The notes: generated from the letters alone by a model not told the origin. 64,000 bases of DNA from Peterkaempfera bronchialis (GCF_003258605.2 NZ_CP031264.1:620001-684000); one strand, 5' to 3'. Positions 15,870 through 24,881 are shown, counted from the first letter of the stretch. A program made the numbers and translations.

Positions 15870-17933
15870 ATGAGTGCGACCGAGGTCTCCCGGGCCGGGC
15901 CTCCCCCGCCGGGCGGCGCACTGACGGTGCTCGACCCGTCCGCGCTGGTGCTGGACGCGGACGGGCGGGTGGTGCTGTGGGGCCCGCAGGCGCAGGAGCT
16001 GTTCGGCCACACCGCCGAGGACGCCCTGGGCCGCCCCGTCGGGGCGCTGCTGGTCGATCCGCAGCACCGCGCGTCGGCGGTGGAGCTCTTCACCGGGGCC
16101 GTGGCGGAGGGCGTCGCCCGCTCGGGCACCGTACCGGTCCGGCACCGGGACGGCAGCACCCGGCTGGTGCAGTTCCGCACCATGCGGCTGCGGGGTGCGG
16201 ACGGCGGGTACTTCGCGCTGGGGATCGCCACCGACCAGGCGGCCCTGCTGCGGGTGGAGCGGGATCTGGCCCTCTCCGAACGGCTGGTCTCGCAGTCCCC
16301 GATCGGGCTGGCGGTGCTCGACCCCGAGCTGCGCTATCTGATGGTCAACCCGACGCTGGAGCGCCTCAACGGCCTCTCCGGTCGCCATCTGGGCCTGACC
16401 GTCCGCGAGGCGCTCTCCTTCATGGACGCGGAACCGGTCGAGGCCGACATGGAGCGGGTGCTGGCGACCGGCGTCCCGCTGGTCAACCGGTTCTCCGTGG
16501 GCCCCACCCCCGCCGACCCCGGCCGCGAGCACGCCTGGTCGGCGTCGTACCACCGGCTGGAGGACCGCGGCGGACGGGTGCTCGGCCTGGCCGTCTCGGT
16601 GGTCGACGTCACCGAGCAGCACCAGGCGACCCTGGAGGCAGCCGCCGCCCGCCGACGGCTGGCCCAGGTCGCCGACGCCAGCGTGCGCATCGGTTCCACC
16701 CTGGACCTGGACACCACCGCCGACGAGCTGGCGGAGGTGTGCGTACCGGACCTGGCGGACCTGGCTGCGGTGCATGTGCTGGACTGCGTCCCGGCGGGGC
16801 GGGGTGAAGGCGTCGCGGTACCGGAGGGAAGCCCGAGGGCGTTCCGCCCGCCGTCCGTGGCGAGCGCCGGGCCTTCCCCCGTCGCCTCGGCGCTCGGCGG
16901 GGCCGGGGGCCCGGTCCGCTGCGCCGCCGAGCGTCTGATCACCCGCTGTGTGAACGCCGCCCTGCCGATCCGGCTCTCCCGTCTGGACCGGCGGGACCTG
17001 GCGCACATCGCCCCCGACCCGCAGTCCGCCGCGCTGCTGGCGCGGGCCGGAGCGCACTCCTATCTGGCGGTGCCGCTGATCGTCCGGGGCAGGGTGCTGG
17101 GCGCCCTCGACCTGGTCCGCTGCGGCAATCCGGTCCCGTTCGACGAGGACGATGTCGTCCTGGCCACCGAGCTGGCCGCCCGCGCGGCCGTCTGCGTGGA
17201 GCACGCCCGCTGGTACCAGCACCAGCGGCACACCGCCGAGACCCTGCAACGCAGCCTGCTGCCGCACCGGCCGCCGCACCAGGCCGGTCTGGAGATCGCC
17301 GTCCGCTACCAGGCCGCCGAGGCCGTCTGCGACATCGGCGGCGACTGGTACGACGCGATCCCGCTGCCGGACGGCAAGACCGCCCTGATCATCGGCGATG
17401 TGATGGGCAGCGGGATCAGCGCGGCAGCCACCATGGGCCAGCTGCGGACCGCGACCCGCACCCTGGCCGCGCTCGACCTGGAGCCGGCCGCCGTGCTGAG
17501 CCACCTCGACCGCATCACCGCCGACCTCGACCACCGCTTCGCGACCTGCGTCTACGCCGTCCATGACCCGCAGCGGTCGCAGTGCCGGATCTCCTCGGCC
17601 GGTCATCTGCCGCCCGTCCTGGTCCGCCCGGGCCGGGCCGCGCCCGCGCTGCTGGACCTGCCGACCGGGGCTCCGCTCGGCGTCGGCGGTGTCCCCTTCG
17701 AGACCACCTGCCTCGACCTGGCCGCCGGCGACCGGCTGGTGCTCTACACCGACGGCCTGGTCGAGACGCGGGACCAGCCCATCGACGCCCGGCTGGCGGC
17801 CCTGCTGCTCCTGCTGGAGCGGCACCGGCTGCCGCTGGAGGAGACCTGCGATCTGCTGCTCCGGGCGCTGCGCCGCCCGGGCGACCCGGACGATGTGGCC
17901 GTGCTCATCGCCTCGGTGCAGCCGCCGGGCTGA
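15870..17933 (+). CDS. PAS-PAS-GAF-SpoIIE (PP2C) phosphatase
   Basis: A 687-residue serine/threonine phosphatase expected to act on anti-sigma-factor antagonists. Two PAS-like domains occupy about 15-250 (LVLDADGRVVLWGPQAQELF; LAVLDPELRYLMVNPTLERL; ending VVDVTEQHQ), a GAF domain about 265-450 (SVRIGSTLDLDTT, AVPLIVRGRVLGALDLVR), and the PP2C domain about 465-687 with metal-site motifs DIGGDWYDAIPLPDGK, GDVMGSG, LVLYTDGLVE and DPDDVAVLIA. ATG 15870 has AAGGAG 7 nt upstream and replaces a longer GTG-initiated frame at 15801. No anti-sigma kinase or antagonist gene is adjacent. Confidence 0.93.
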   Translation: MSATEVSRAGPPPPGGALTVLDPSALVLDADGRVVLWGPQAQELFGHTAEDALGRPVGALLVDPQHRASAVELFTGAVAEGVARSGTVPVRHRDGSTRLVQFRTMRLRGADGGYFALGIATDQAALLRVERDLALSERLVSQSPIGLAVLDPELRYLMVNPTLERLNGLSGRHLGLTVREALSFMDAEPVEADMERVLATGVPLVNRFSVGPTPADPGREHAWSASYHRLEDRGGRVLGLAVSVVDVTEQHQATLEAAAARRRLAQVADASVRIGSTLDLDTTADELAEVCVPDLADLAAVHVLDCVPAGRGEGVAVPEGSPRAFRPPSVASAGPSPVASALGGAGGPVRCAAERLITRCVNAALPIRLSRLDRRDLAHIAPDPQSAALLARAGAHSYLAVPLIVRGRVLGALDLVRCGNPVPFDEDDVVLATELAARAAVCVEHARWYQHQRHTAETLQRSLLPHRPPHQAGLEIAVRYQAAEAVCDIGGDWYDAIPLPDGKTALIIGDVMGSGISAAATMGQLRTATRTLAALDLEPAAVLSHLDRITADLDHRFATCVYAVHDPQRSQCRISSAGHLPPVLVRPGRAAPALLDLPTGAPLGVGGVPFETTCLDLAAGDRLVLYTDGLVETRDQPIDARLAALLLLLERHRLPLEETCDLLLRALRRPGDPDDVAVLIASVQPPG

Positions 17934-17966
17934 AGGGGCTGAACAGGCTGAACGGGCTGAACGGGC
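17928..17966. repeat. 9-bp tandem repeats (GCTGAACGG-like)
   Basis: Four copies of a GGCTGAAnG unit start at the SpoIIE stop codon itself and fill the convergent gap before the gene on the other strand. The first copy contributes the TGA. Confidence 0.7.
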
Positions 17967-17975
17967 GGCGCCGGG

Positions 17976-18293
17976 TCAGCCGTCCTGCTGGGGCAGGCGC
18001 ACCACGGCGTGGCCGCCGTCGAGGTCCACCCGGGTGCGCGGGGGCGCCCCGTCGCCCTGGTCGTCGCGGAGCATCAGGGTGGTCCTGCGCTCGTCCAGCT
18101 CGTGCTGCTTCCCGGCGGCGAAGGTGGCGTGCAGCTGCTCGAAACCGGTGGCGGAGATCTGTCCCTCGCGGCCGGTACCGCGCCAGGGGACCCAGCGGGA
18201 GCGGCCGGCCCGCAGCGCCAGTTGGTCGAGCAGGGCGACCAGGGTGAGCAGGCAGACCAGTCCGGGGATGCTCATCGCCCAGAAGACCATCAT
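17976..18293 (-). CDS. Small membrane-anchored protein, DUF6191-like
   Basis: A 105-residue protein: one N-terminal membrane helix (about 3-24, VFWAMSIPGLVCLLTLVALL), a basic juxtamembrane part (RAGRSRWVPWRGTGREG), and a charged cytoplasmic stretch with SATGFEQLHATFAAGKQHEL and DERRTTLMLRDDQGDGAPP. The pattern is that of a common Streptomyces family of unknown role (DUF6191 by recollection). The ATG at 18293 has GGAGG 7 nt upstream, and only 2 nt separate it from the stop of the upstream gene, so the two are co-transcribed. Confidence 0.8.
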   Translation of the reverse strand: MMVFWAMSIPGLVCLLTLVALLDQLALRAGRSRWVPWRGTGREGQISATGFEQLHATFAAGKQHELDERRTTLMLRDDQGDGAPPRTRVDLDGGHAVVRLPQQDG

Positions 18294-18295
18294 CC

Positions 18296-18733
18296 CTACG
18301 CCTCCTTCAGCAGTCCTGCGACGGTCCGGCCGAAGACCAGGCGGCCCGTCCAGCGGGTCGGTGCGTCCAGCAGGCCGGGCAGCCCGCGCACCCGCAGGTC
18401 CTCGCACCAGACGACGACCGAGCCGGTCCCCTCCGGGCGCACCTCGATCTCGGCCTGGCCCAGCACCGCCGTCCCGCGCTTCTCCAGGCGGCAGCGCCCC
18501 GGCCGACCCGCCGTGGGCGGCTCCCAGAGCACGATCTCCATCGGGTCGTCGAACCCGGCCCGGCCGACGCCGGTGCGCGCCACCAGCACGGTGCCCACTC
18601 CGGTCGGCGGCGGAGTGGTGACGGTGATCCCGGTCAGCGGCACCCGGTCGGCGTGCCGCTCCCAGTCGGTCATGCGGCGCCACGCCTCGTCGGCGGAGAG
18701 GGCGGAGCGGCGTTCGATCCGGAACAGGGCCAC
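18296..18733 (-). CDS. SRPBCC (START-like) protein
   Basis: A 145-residue single-domain protein with the helix-grip fold pattern of the polyketide-cyclase/START superfamily: ALFRIERRSALSADEAWRRM, TDWERHADRVPLTGITV, VGTVLVARTGVG, DPMEIVLWEPP, a central beta-sheet and a C-terminal amphipathic helix (RWTGRLVFGRTVAGLLKEA). Members bind hydrophobic small molecules; the ligand is unknown. It starts with GTG 18733. The first gene of a two-gene unit with the membrane protein at 17976. Confidence 0.85.
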   Translation of the reverse strand: MALFRIERRSALSADEAWRRMTDWERHADRVPLTGITVTTPPPTGVGTVLVARTGVGRAGFDDPMEIVLWEPPTAGRPGRCRLEKRGTAVLGQAEIEVRPEGTGSVVVWCEDLRVRGLPGLLDAPTRWTGRLVFGRTVAGLLKEA

Positions 18734-18820
18734 TCCATGAGCATAGGGGCAGCGGGCGCCCGGCGGCGGGCGGTCACCCGCGAGCGGCGTACGGTGCGTC
18801 AGGTCTGCGGCGTGAGTAGT

Positions 18821-20233
18821 TCAGCCCTTGACCACGCCGAGCGGTACCAGGCGGGCGACGGACCGGCACAGACCGGCCCCCTCGCCCGCCTCCACCACGG
18901 CGGCGACGTCCTTGTAGGCGCCGGGGTGCTCCTCCGCCAGCCCCCGCCAGGAGGACGGGCGCACCGCGATGCCCTGGGCCTCCAGCCGGTCGCGCAGCTG
19001 CCGGCCGCTGACCGAGCGGGCCGCCTGGTGGCGGCTCTGCACCCGGCCCGCGCCATGGCAGGTGGAGTGGAAGGCCCGGCCGCCCGGGACGCCGGTGAGC
19101 ACATAGGAGGCGGTGCCCATGGTGCCCGGGATCAGCACCGGCTGCCCGGTCGCGCGCAGGTCCGGCGGCAGGTCGGGGTGGCCCGGCGGGAGCGCCCGGG
19201 TGGCGCCCTTGCGGTGCACGCAGAGCCACCGGGGCACGCCGTCGACCTCGTGCTCCTCCAGCTTGGCGAGGTTGTGCGAGATGTCGTAGACCAGGTCCAG
19301 CCGGGCGCCCGTGACCTCGGCGAAGACCCGGCGGGCCGCCTCGGCGAGCATATGGCGGTTGACCCGGCCGTAGTTGGCGGCGGCGGCCATGGCCGCCAGG
19401 TAGTCCTGCCCGGCCGGGGAGTCCACCGGGGCGCAGGCCAGCTGCCGGTCGGGGACCTGGATGCCGTACTGGCGCATGGTCTGCTCCATCCGGCGTACCT
19501 GGTCGCCGCAGATCTGGTGGCCCAGGCCGCGCGAACCGCAGTGGATCATCACGCAGACCTGCCCGGGGTGCAGGCCGAAGGCGGTGGCGACGGGGGCGTC
19601 GTACACCTCGGCGACCCGCTGCACTTCCAGGAAGTGGTTGCCGGACCCGAGGCTGCCGACCTGGTGCAGCCCGCGCTCCAGGGCCCGTTCGCCGACCTGG
19701 CCGGGGTCGGCCCCGTCCACCGCGCCGCCGTCCTCGCAGCGGTCCAGGTCGCGCTGCTCGCCATGGCCCCGCTCCAGGGCGTGGCGGGAGCCGTCGGTGA
19801 GGATGCGGCGCAGCTCGTCCCGGTCGTGCGGGGTCCAGACGCCGCCCCGGGTCATTCCGCGCGGTACGGCGGGGTCCAGGGCGTCCATCAGCCGACCGAG
19901 GACGGGCGCCAGCTCCTGGGCGGTGAGGTCGGCCGCGAGCAGCCGGACGCCGCAGGAGATGTCGAAGCCCACCCCGCCCGGGGAGACCACGCCGCCCTGC
20001 GCGGGGTCGGTCGCGGCGACGCCGCCGATCGGGAAGCCGTACCCCCAGTGCACATCCGGCATGGCGTACGACGCCTCGACGATGCCCGGGAGGGTGGCGA
20101 CATTGCGGACCTGCTCCAGCGACTGTCCGGCGTCGCTCAGCAGCGCCCGGGAGGCGAACACCACGCCCGGGACCCGCATCGCGCCCCGCCGCTCGACCCG
20201 GAACTCATAGCGGTCGATCTGGGTGAGGTCCAT
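18821..20233 (-). CDS. rtcB: RtcB RNA ligase
   Basis: A 470-residue GTP- and Mn-dependent 3'-phosphate RNA ligase that joins 2',3'-cyclic-phosphate and 5'-OH ends in RNA repair. Metal- and guanylate-site residues are all visible: [25 protein letters not shown] with the metal Cys at about 94, [46 protein letters not shown] and the guanylylated His in CHGAGR. Length is that of stand-alone bacterial RtcB. The archease gene lies upstream on the same strand with a 63-bp gap. No RtcR-type sigma-54 regulator is present, as expected in actinomycetes. Confidence 0.96.
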   Translation of the reverse strand: MDLTQIDRYEFRVERRGAMRVPGVVFASRALLSDAGQSLEQVRNVATLPGIVEASYAMPDVHWGYGFPIGGVAATDPAQGGVVSPGGVGFDISCGVRLLAADLTAQELAPVLGRLMDALDPAVPRGMTRGGVWTPHDRDELRRILTDGSRHALERGHGEQRDLDRCEDGGAVDGADPGQVGERALERGLHQVGSLGSGNHFLEVQRVAEVYDAPVATAFGLHPGQVCVMIHCGSRGLGHQICGDQVRRMEQTMRQYGIQVPDRQLACAPVDSPAGQDYLAAMAAAANYGRVNRHMLAEAARRVFAEVTGARLDLVYDISHNLAKLEEHEVDGVPRWLCVHRKGATRALPPGHPDLPPDLRATGQPVLIPGTMGTASYVLTGVPGGRAFHSTCHGAGRVQSRHQAARSVSGRQLRDRLEAQGIAVRPSSWRGLAEEHPGAYKDVAAVVEAGEGAGLCRSVARLVPLGVVKG

Positions 20234-20296
20234 GGTGCCCGTGGCGGTACCCGCCGCCCGGCGGCCGAAACGCGCGGCCGGAACGCGGCGGGGGTG

Positions 20297-20749
20297 TCAG
20301 ACGTCGACCGTGAAGGCGCATGACCAGCCGCCGTCAGCGGACCCCCGGGTGAGGTGCAGCCCGTGCAGCGACACCGCCTTGGGCAGCGCACCGACCGCCT
20401 GCACCGCCTCGGCGGCGGCCATGGCCAGCCGGACGTCCAGGCCGCCGTCGGGCGCGGCGGCCACCTCGGCGGCCAGCGGCAGTTCGCCGTGCACCTCCAG
20501 CCGGTAGATCACCTCGTCCAGCAGCGCCACCAGCAGGTCCTCGTCGGCGGCCGGCGGGAGGTGCGCGGTGACGCCGCGCCGGGGCGGGGCGCCGGCGAGG
20601 TCGGCGAGGTCGGCGAAGGAGGCGACCAGGCCGGTGACGGCCTCGGCGAGGCAGCGTTCCCGGTCGGGTGCCCAGGCCTCGATCCGGGTGTCGGCGGTGT
20701 GCGGGAGGCTGCGGTGGCCGGCGGCGGGCCGGTCGGGGTGCGGGGCCAT
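20297..20749 (-). CDS. Archease, RtcB activator
   Basis: A 150-residue archease. It promotes RtcB guanylylation and turnover through a metal site. Family features: SLPHTADTRIEAWAPD near the N-terminus (the Asp after HTA is the conserved acidic residue), ADEDLLVALLDEVIYRLEVHGELP in two adjoining pieces, and PKAVSLHGLHLTR towards the end. ATG 20749 follows AGGAGG. It is the first gene of the unit with rtcB, and the divergent neighbour is an LMF-like membrane protein. Pairing of the two genes supports a working RNA repair module. Confidence 0.92.
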   Translation of the reverse strand: MAPHPDRPAAGHRSLPHTADTRIEAWAPDRERCLAEAVTGLVASFADLADLAGAPPRRGVTAHLPPAADEDLLVALLDEVIYRLEVHGELPLAAEVAAAPDGGLDVRLAMAAAEAVQAVGALPKAVSLHGLHLTRGSADGGWSCAFTVDV

Positions 20750-20823
20750 CGGGGGCCTCCTGTCGTCGGCTGCGGTGCGGCGGGGTAGGCGCTGCCAAGG
20801 GCCGGGCCCTGAGGAGTGGCACC

Positions 20824-22251
20824 GTGGAGTGGTTCAGCAGCCCCGACTACTGGTGGAGCAGGCTCGTCCTGCAACGGGCGCTGGCCGCCGTGTACCTGGT
20901 GGGCTTCCTGGTGGCCGCCAACCAGTTCCGGGCGCTGCTCGGCGAGCGGGGGCTGCTGCCGGTGCCGCGCTTCCTCGCCCGGACGCCGTTCCGCCGCTCC
21001 CCCAGCATCTTCCATCTGCACTACTCCGACCGCTTCTTCGCGGCGGTGGCCTGGGGCGGCGTCGTGCTCTCCGCCGCGGTGGTGGCGGGGGCGGCGGACG
21101 CGGTCCCGCTCTGGGCGTCCATGCTGATCTGGGCGGTGCTCTGGGCGCTCTATCTGTCGATCGTGAACGTCGGGCAGATCTGGTACGCGTTCGGCTGGGA
21201 GTCGCTGCTGCTGGAAGCGGGCTTCCTGGCGGTCTTCCTGGGGAACGCCGGGACGGCGCCGCCGGTGCTGGTGCTCTGGCTGATGCGCTGGCTGGTCTTC
21301 CGGGTGGAGTTCGGCGCCGGGCTGATCAAGCTGCGCGGCGACCGCTGCTGGCGCGACCTGACCTGCCTCTACTACCACCATGAGACACAGCCGATGCCGG
21401 GTCCGCTGAGCTGGTTCTTCCACCACCTGCCCAGGCCGCTGCACCGGGTGGAGACGGCGGCCAACCATGTCGCGCAGCTGGTCGCGCCGCTGGTGCTGCT
21501 CACCCCGCAGCCGGCCGCGAGCGTGGCGGCGGGCGTCATCATCGCCACCCAGCTGTGGCTGGTGCTGTCCGGCAACTTCGCCTGGCTCAACTGGCTGACG
21601 ATCGTGCTGGCCCTCGCCGCCGTGGACGGGTCCCGCGCCGCCGCACTGCTGGGGCTGCCCGCCGCTCCGGCGCAGTCCGCCGCGCCGCTCTGGTTCCAGG
21701 TCGCGGTCCTCGCCGCCACGGGGCTGGTGGCCGTGCTCAGCTACTGGCCGGTACGCAATCTGCTCTCCCGCCACCAGCTGATGAACAGCTCCTTCAACAC
21801 CCTCCACCTGGTCAACACCTACGGGGCCTTCGGCAGCATCGTCCGGCTCCGCCACGAGGTGGTGATCGAGGGCACCGACGAGGCGCGGCCCACCGCCGAG
21901 ACGGTGTGGCGGGAGTACTCCTTCAAGGGCAAGCCGGGCGACCCCCGGCGGCTGCCTCGCCAGTTCGCCCCGTACCACCTGCGGCTGGACTGGCTGATGT
22001 GGTTCGCCGGGATCTCGCCGTCCTACGCCCGGCCGTGGCTGCGCCCGCTGGTCGCCCGGCTGCTGGAGAACGACCCGGCGACGCTGAGGCTGCTGCGGAG
22101 CAACCCCTTCCCGGCCGCTCCGCCCGCGCTGGTGCGGGCCCGGCTCTACCGCTACCGGTTCACCGACTGGCAGGAGCTGCGCCGTACCGGGGCCTGGTGG
22201 CACCGGGAGCCAGTGGGCGAGCTGCTGCCGCCGGTCCGCTCGGCTCGGTGA
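20824..22251 (+). CDS. Lipase maturation factor (LMF1)-like membrane protein
   Basis: A 475-residue polytopic protein with 8 or more hydrophobic segments between about 15 and 310 and a hydrophilic C-terminal domain. LMF-family features: RALAAVYLVGFLVAANQFRA, the loop VGQIWYAFGWESLLLEAGF, RWLVFRVEFGAGLIKLRGD, CWRDLTCLYYHHETQPMPGP, then NTYGAFGSIVRLRHEVVIEG and RQFAPYHLRLDWLMWFA in the C-terminal domain. In vertebrates LMF1 assists lipase folding in the ER; the bacterial role is unknown. GTG 20824 has GAGGAG 8 nt upstream. Divergent from archease. Confidence 0.9.
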   Translation: MEWFSSPDYWWSRLVLQRALAAVYLVGFLVAANQFRALLGERGLLPVPRFLARTPFRRSPSIFHLHYSDRFFAAVAWGGVVLSAAVVAGAADAVPLWASMLIWAVLWALYLSIVNVGQIWYAFGWESLLLEAGFLAVFLGNAGTAPPVLVLWLMRWLVFRVEFGAGLIKLRGDRCWRDLTCLYYHHETQPMPGPLSWFFHHLPRPLHRVETAANHVAQLVAPLVLLTPQPAASVAAGVIIATQLWLVLSGNFAWLNWLTIVLALAAVDGSRAAALLGLPAAPAQSAAPLWFQVAVLAATGLVAVLSYWPVRNLLSRHQLMNSSFNTLHLVNTYGAFGSIVRLRHEVVIEGTDEARPTAETVWREYSFKGKPGDPRRLPRQFAPYHLRLDWLMWFAGISPSYARPWLRPLVARLLENDPATLRLLRSNPFPAAPPALVRARLYRYRFTDWQELRRTGAWWHREPVGELLPPVRSAR

Positions 22252-22260
22252 CGGCGAGCA

Positions 22261-22293
22261 CGGCGGGCACGGCGGGCACGGCGGGCACGGCGG
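22261..22293. repeat. 9-bp tandem repeat (CGGCGGGCA)3.7
   Basis: Three perfect copies plus a partial one in the convergent gap after the LMF-like gene, similar in position and period to the repeats at 17928. Confidence 0.75.
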
Positions 22294-22308
22294 TGGCCGC
22301 CGGGACGG

Positions 22309-22746
22309 TCAGGCGGACGACCACGGGGCGTCCGCCGCCCGGGCCTCGGGCAGCAGTTCGCGGATGTCGTGCGGCAGGACATGGCCGAGCTTCTGCATCA
22401 GCTCGGGCGCCAGCGAGGCGTCCAGCACATCCAGCACCGCTCCCGCCTCGGCCAGCGCCATCTCCTCGGTGGTACCCGCCCGCCAGGCGATCCGCCCGGC
22501 GAAGCCGGCCAGGCCGAACCGCTCGCCCCGGCGCCGCTCCTCGCGGGACGGGCCGTGGGTGACGGCCACCCGCAGCAGGTGCTGCGCGATCTCCGGGGGC
22601 AGCTGGGCCGCGATGTGCTCGGCGAGGCCGACCGGCACCCGCTCCGCCAGGGTCTCCAGAGTCGCCCGTACGGCACGCTCCGCCGTGCGCCGGTCGGGGA
22701 GCGCGCCCCGGGCCCGGACCTCGCCGATGAACTCGTCGTAGTGCAT
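22309..22746 (-). CDS. DUF2267 protein
   Basis: A 145-residue alpha-helical protein with one DUF2267 domain: MHYDEFIGEVRARGALPDR, AVRATLETLAERVPVGLAEH, IAAQLPPEIAQHLL, then a second repeat-like half (GTTEEMALAEAGAVLDVLDA, MQKLGHVLPHDIRELLP). Such proteins recur in stress-response neighbourhoods but have no proven function. The ATG at 22746 follows GGGAGG. It is divergent from crtY; the shared spacer has a 14-bp tandem duplication (22773-22800). Confidence 0.9.
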   Translation of the reverse strand: MHYDEFIGEVRARGALPDRRTAERAVRATLETLAERVPVGLAEHIAAQLPPEIAQHLLRVAVTHGPSREERRRGERFGLAGFAGRIAWRAGTTEEMALAEAGAVLDVLDASLAPELMQKLGHVLPHDIRELLPEARAADAPWSSA

Positions 22747-22772
22747 GGTCCCGGCCTCCCGTCCATGGAGTT

Positions 22773-22800
22773 GCCGCCTCACTCATGCCGCCTCACTCAT
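22773..22800. repeat. Two tandem copies of GCCGCCTCACTCAT
   Basis: Perfect 14-bp copies side by side (22773-22786, 22787-22800) in the DUF2267/crtY divergent spacer, 80-107 bp upstream of crtY. Could be a direct-repeat regulator site or a recent slippage event. Confidence 0.6.
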
Positions 22801-22879
22801 AGGGACGCGTGTCCGGGCGGACCGGGTCGAAACCCGCCGGGGGGTGTGTCCGGCGCGGGGTCGTGGAAGGCATGCCGGG

Positions 22880-24070
22880 GTGGAGGACGCAGAGGTGGTG
22901 ATCATCGGCGCCGGTGCGGCCGGCCTCTCCCTGGCACGCCGGCTGGCCGCGACCCGCCCGGCCGGCCCGGTGGTGCTGCTGGAGCCGCCCGACGGCCCGC
23001 TGCGCAGCCCGGTACGCACCTGGTGCTGGTGGGAGGCGGCGGACGGCGGGGAGTACGACGCGGCGGTCCGCGCGTCCTGGGACCGGATCGCCGTGCACGG
23101 CCCCGCCGGGGAGCGGGTGGAAGCGCCGCTGGCGCCGCTGCGCTACAAGATGCTGCGGTCGGACGACTTCGAGACCCTGGTCGCCGGGGAACTGGCCGGG
23201 CACCCGGCCGTACACCGGCTGCCGGGCGCGGTCACCGCCGTCCACGACGGCCCCCGGGCCGCCGAGGTGGTCGCCGACACCCCGGGCGGGGTGCTGCGGC
23301 TGCGGGCCCGCTGGGTCTTCGACTCCCGGCCGCCCAGGGAGCTGCCACCCGCCCGCACCCGGCTGCTCCAGCACTTCCGGGGCTGGTTCGTACGGACCGC
23401 CGAGGCGGCCTTCGACCCGGCCGTGGCGCTGCTGATGGACTTCCGCGTCCCGCAGCCGTCCGGCGGCCTGGCCTTCGGCTATGTGCTGCCGACCGGACCG
23501 CGCGGGGCGCTGGTGGAGTACACCCGGTTCTCCGCCGACCTGCTCGGCCGCGACGCCTATGACGCCGCACTCGACCGGTATGTCCGCGAGGTGCTGGGCC
23601 TCGGCCGGTTCCGGACCACCGGCACCGAGCAGGGGGCCATCCCGATGACCGACGGGGCCTTCCCGCGCCGGGTGGGCGCCCGGGTCTTCCGGATCGGGAC
23701 CGCAGGGGGCGCCACCCGCCCCGCCACCGGCTACACCTTCAGCGCCATCCAGCGGCAGTCGCGCGGCATCGCGCAGGCGTACGCGGCCGGGCGGGTTCCC
23801 GTCCCGCCCCCGCCGCACCGCCGCCGCCATCTGACGATGGACGCGGCGCTGCTGCGGGCACTGGACCGGGGGCGGCTGGACGGCGCCGCGTACTTCACCG
23901 GGCTCTTCCGGAGCCATCCGCCGGGGCGGCTGCTGCGCTTCCTGGACGGCGGGTCCACCCTGCGCGAGGAGGCCATGGTGGGCCTGCGCGGCCCTGTCGT
24001 ACCGATGGCGCTGAGCTGCGCCGAACTCCCCCTGCTGCGGCGGCGTCCCCGCGTCGGCCGTCCGGGGTAG
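22880..24070 (+). CDS. crtY: Lycopene beta-cyclase, CrtY type
   Basis: A 396-residue flavoprotein that cyclises both ends of lycopene to beta-carotene. The N-terminal dinucleotide fold is VVIIGAGAAGLSLARRLA; the WCWWE segment, RYKMLRSDDFETLV, VFDSRPPRE, LQHFRGWFV, MDFRVPQ and EYTRFS are cyclase signatures, and RIGTAGGATRPATGYTFSAI is the conserved C-terminal stretch. GTG 22880 is used, with GGAAGG about 10 nt upstream. First gene of crtY-crtT-crtU, the arrangement known from S. griseus and S. coelicolor. Confidence 0.93.
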   Translation: MEDAEVVIIGAGAAGLSLARRLAATRPAGPVVLLEPPDGPLRSPVRTWCWWEAADGGEYDAAVRASWDRIAVHGPAGERVEAPLAPLRYKMLRSDDFETLVAGELAGHPAVHRLPGAVTAVHDGPRAAEVVADTPGGVLRLRARWVFDSRPPRELPPARTRLLQHFRGWFVRTAEAAFDPAVALLMDFRVPQPSGGLAFGYVLPTGPRGALVEYTRFSADLLGRDAYDAALDRYVREVLGLGRFRTTGTEQGAIPMTDGAFPRRVGARVFRIGTAGGATRPATGYTFSAIQRQSRGIAQAYAAGRVPVPPPPHRRRHLTMDAALLRALDRGRLDGAAYFTGLFRSHPPGRLLRFLDGGSTLREEAMVGLRGPVVPMALSCAELPLLRRRPRVGRPG

Positions 24071-24158
24071 GCGGGGCCGGGTCGCGGCGCGTCCGCCCGC
24101 CCGGGTCTGCCCGGCGCCGTAGGGTCACCGCGCCACCGCACCCGTGGAAGGGCTGGTT

Positions 24159-24881
24159 ATGACGCTGCTTCAGGGCCGTGAGCTGGCCGACGCCTTCGAC
24201 CGCTCGGCCGCCGCCTACGACCGGCTGGTGGGTGCCAACCCCGGCTACCACGCCCATCTGCGGCTGGCCGCGCGCCGGCTGGGGCTGCCCGCCGGCGGTG
24301 CCGGATCGCGCGTACTCGACCTGGGGTGCGGCACCGGCGCCTCCACCGCCGCGCTGCTGCGGGCCGCCCCGCAGGCCCGGATCACGGCGGTGGACGCCTC
24401 GGCGGGCATGCTGGAGCGGGCCAGGGCCAAGCACTGGCCGCCGGAGGTCACCTTTGTCCACTCCTCCGTCGAGACCCTGGCCGAGACCGGCGTGACCGGG
24501 CCCTTCGACGCCGCCTTCGCCGCCTATCTGGTGCGCAACACCGCCGACCCGGACGCGGTGCTGGCGGCGGTCCACGGGCTGCTGCGGCCGGGAGGGCGGC
24601 TGGCGGTCCACGAGTACGCCCTGACAGGTGCTCCGGTGCACCGGGCGGTCTGGTCCACGGTCTGCTGGGGCGTGGTGATCCCGCTGGGCGCGGCGGGTCC
24701 GGGCGGCGCCCGGCTCTACCGCCACCTGTGGCGCAGCGTGCTGGGCTTCGACACCGCCCCGGCGCTACGGGACCGGCTGCTGCGGGCGGGCTTCGACGAG
24801 GTGCGGATCGCTCCGGTCACCGGCTGGCAGCGGGGCATCGTGCACACCTTCACGGCGCAGCGACCGGCGGCGGCGGAGTGA
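24159..24881 (+). CDS. crtT: SAM-dependent methyltransferase of the crt cluster (CrtT-like)
   Basis: A 240-residue class I methyltransferase. Motif I is VLDLGCGTGAS, followed by ITAVDASAGMLERARAKHW and the motif near DAAFAAYLVRNTADPD; the C-terminal half resembles UbiE/Coq5-type quinone methyltransferases. ATG 24159 follows GGAAGGG. The stop overlaps the start of crtU by four bases (GTGA), so translation is coupled. The symbol follows the position between crtY and crtU; in isorenieratene clusters its reaction is not firmly settled. Confidence 0.88.
   Translation: MTLLQGRELADAFDRSAAAYDRLVGANPGYHAHLRLAARRLGLPAGGAGSRVLDLGCGTGASTAALLRAAPQARITAVDASAGMLERARAKHWPPEVTFVHSSVETLAETGVTGPFDAAFAAYLVRNTADPDAVLAAVHGLLRPGGRLAVHEYALTGAPVHRAVWSTVCWGVVIPLGAAGPGGARLYRHLWRSVLGFDTAPALRDRLLRAGFDEVRIAPVTGWQRGIVHTFTAQRPAAAE

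Noticed and set aside
12872-16231. 1119-codon - frame opposite the SARP gene
   Set aside because: Antisense frame kept open by high GC codon bias; composition G/Q/R/V-rich without motifs.
11627-17933. Secondary-metabolite cluster around the SARP regulator
   Set aside because: Neighbours are a lipid kinase and a SpoIIE phosphatase; no synthase, tailoring or resistance genes accompany the regulator.
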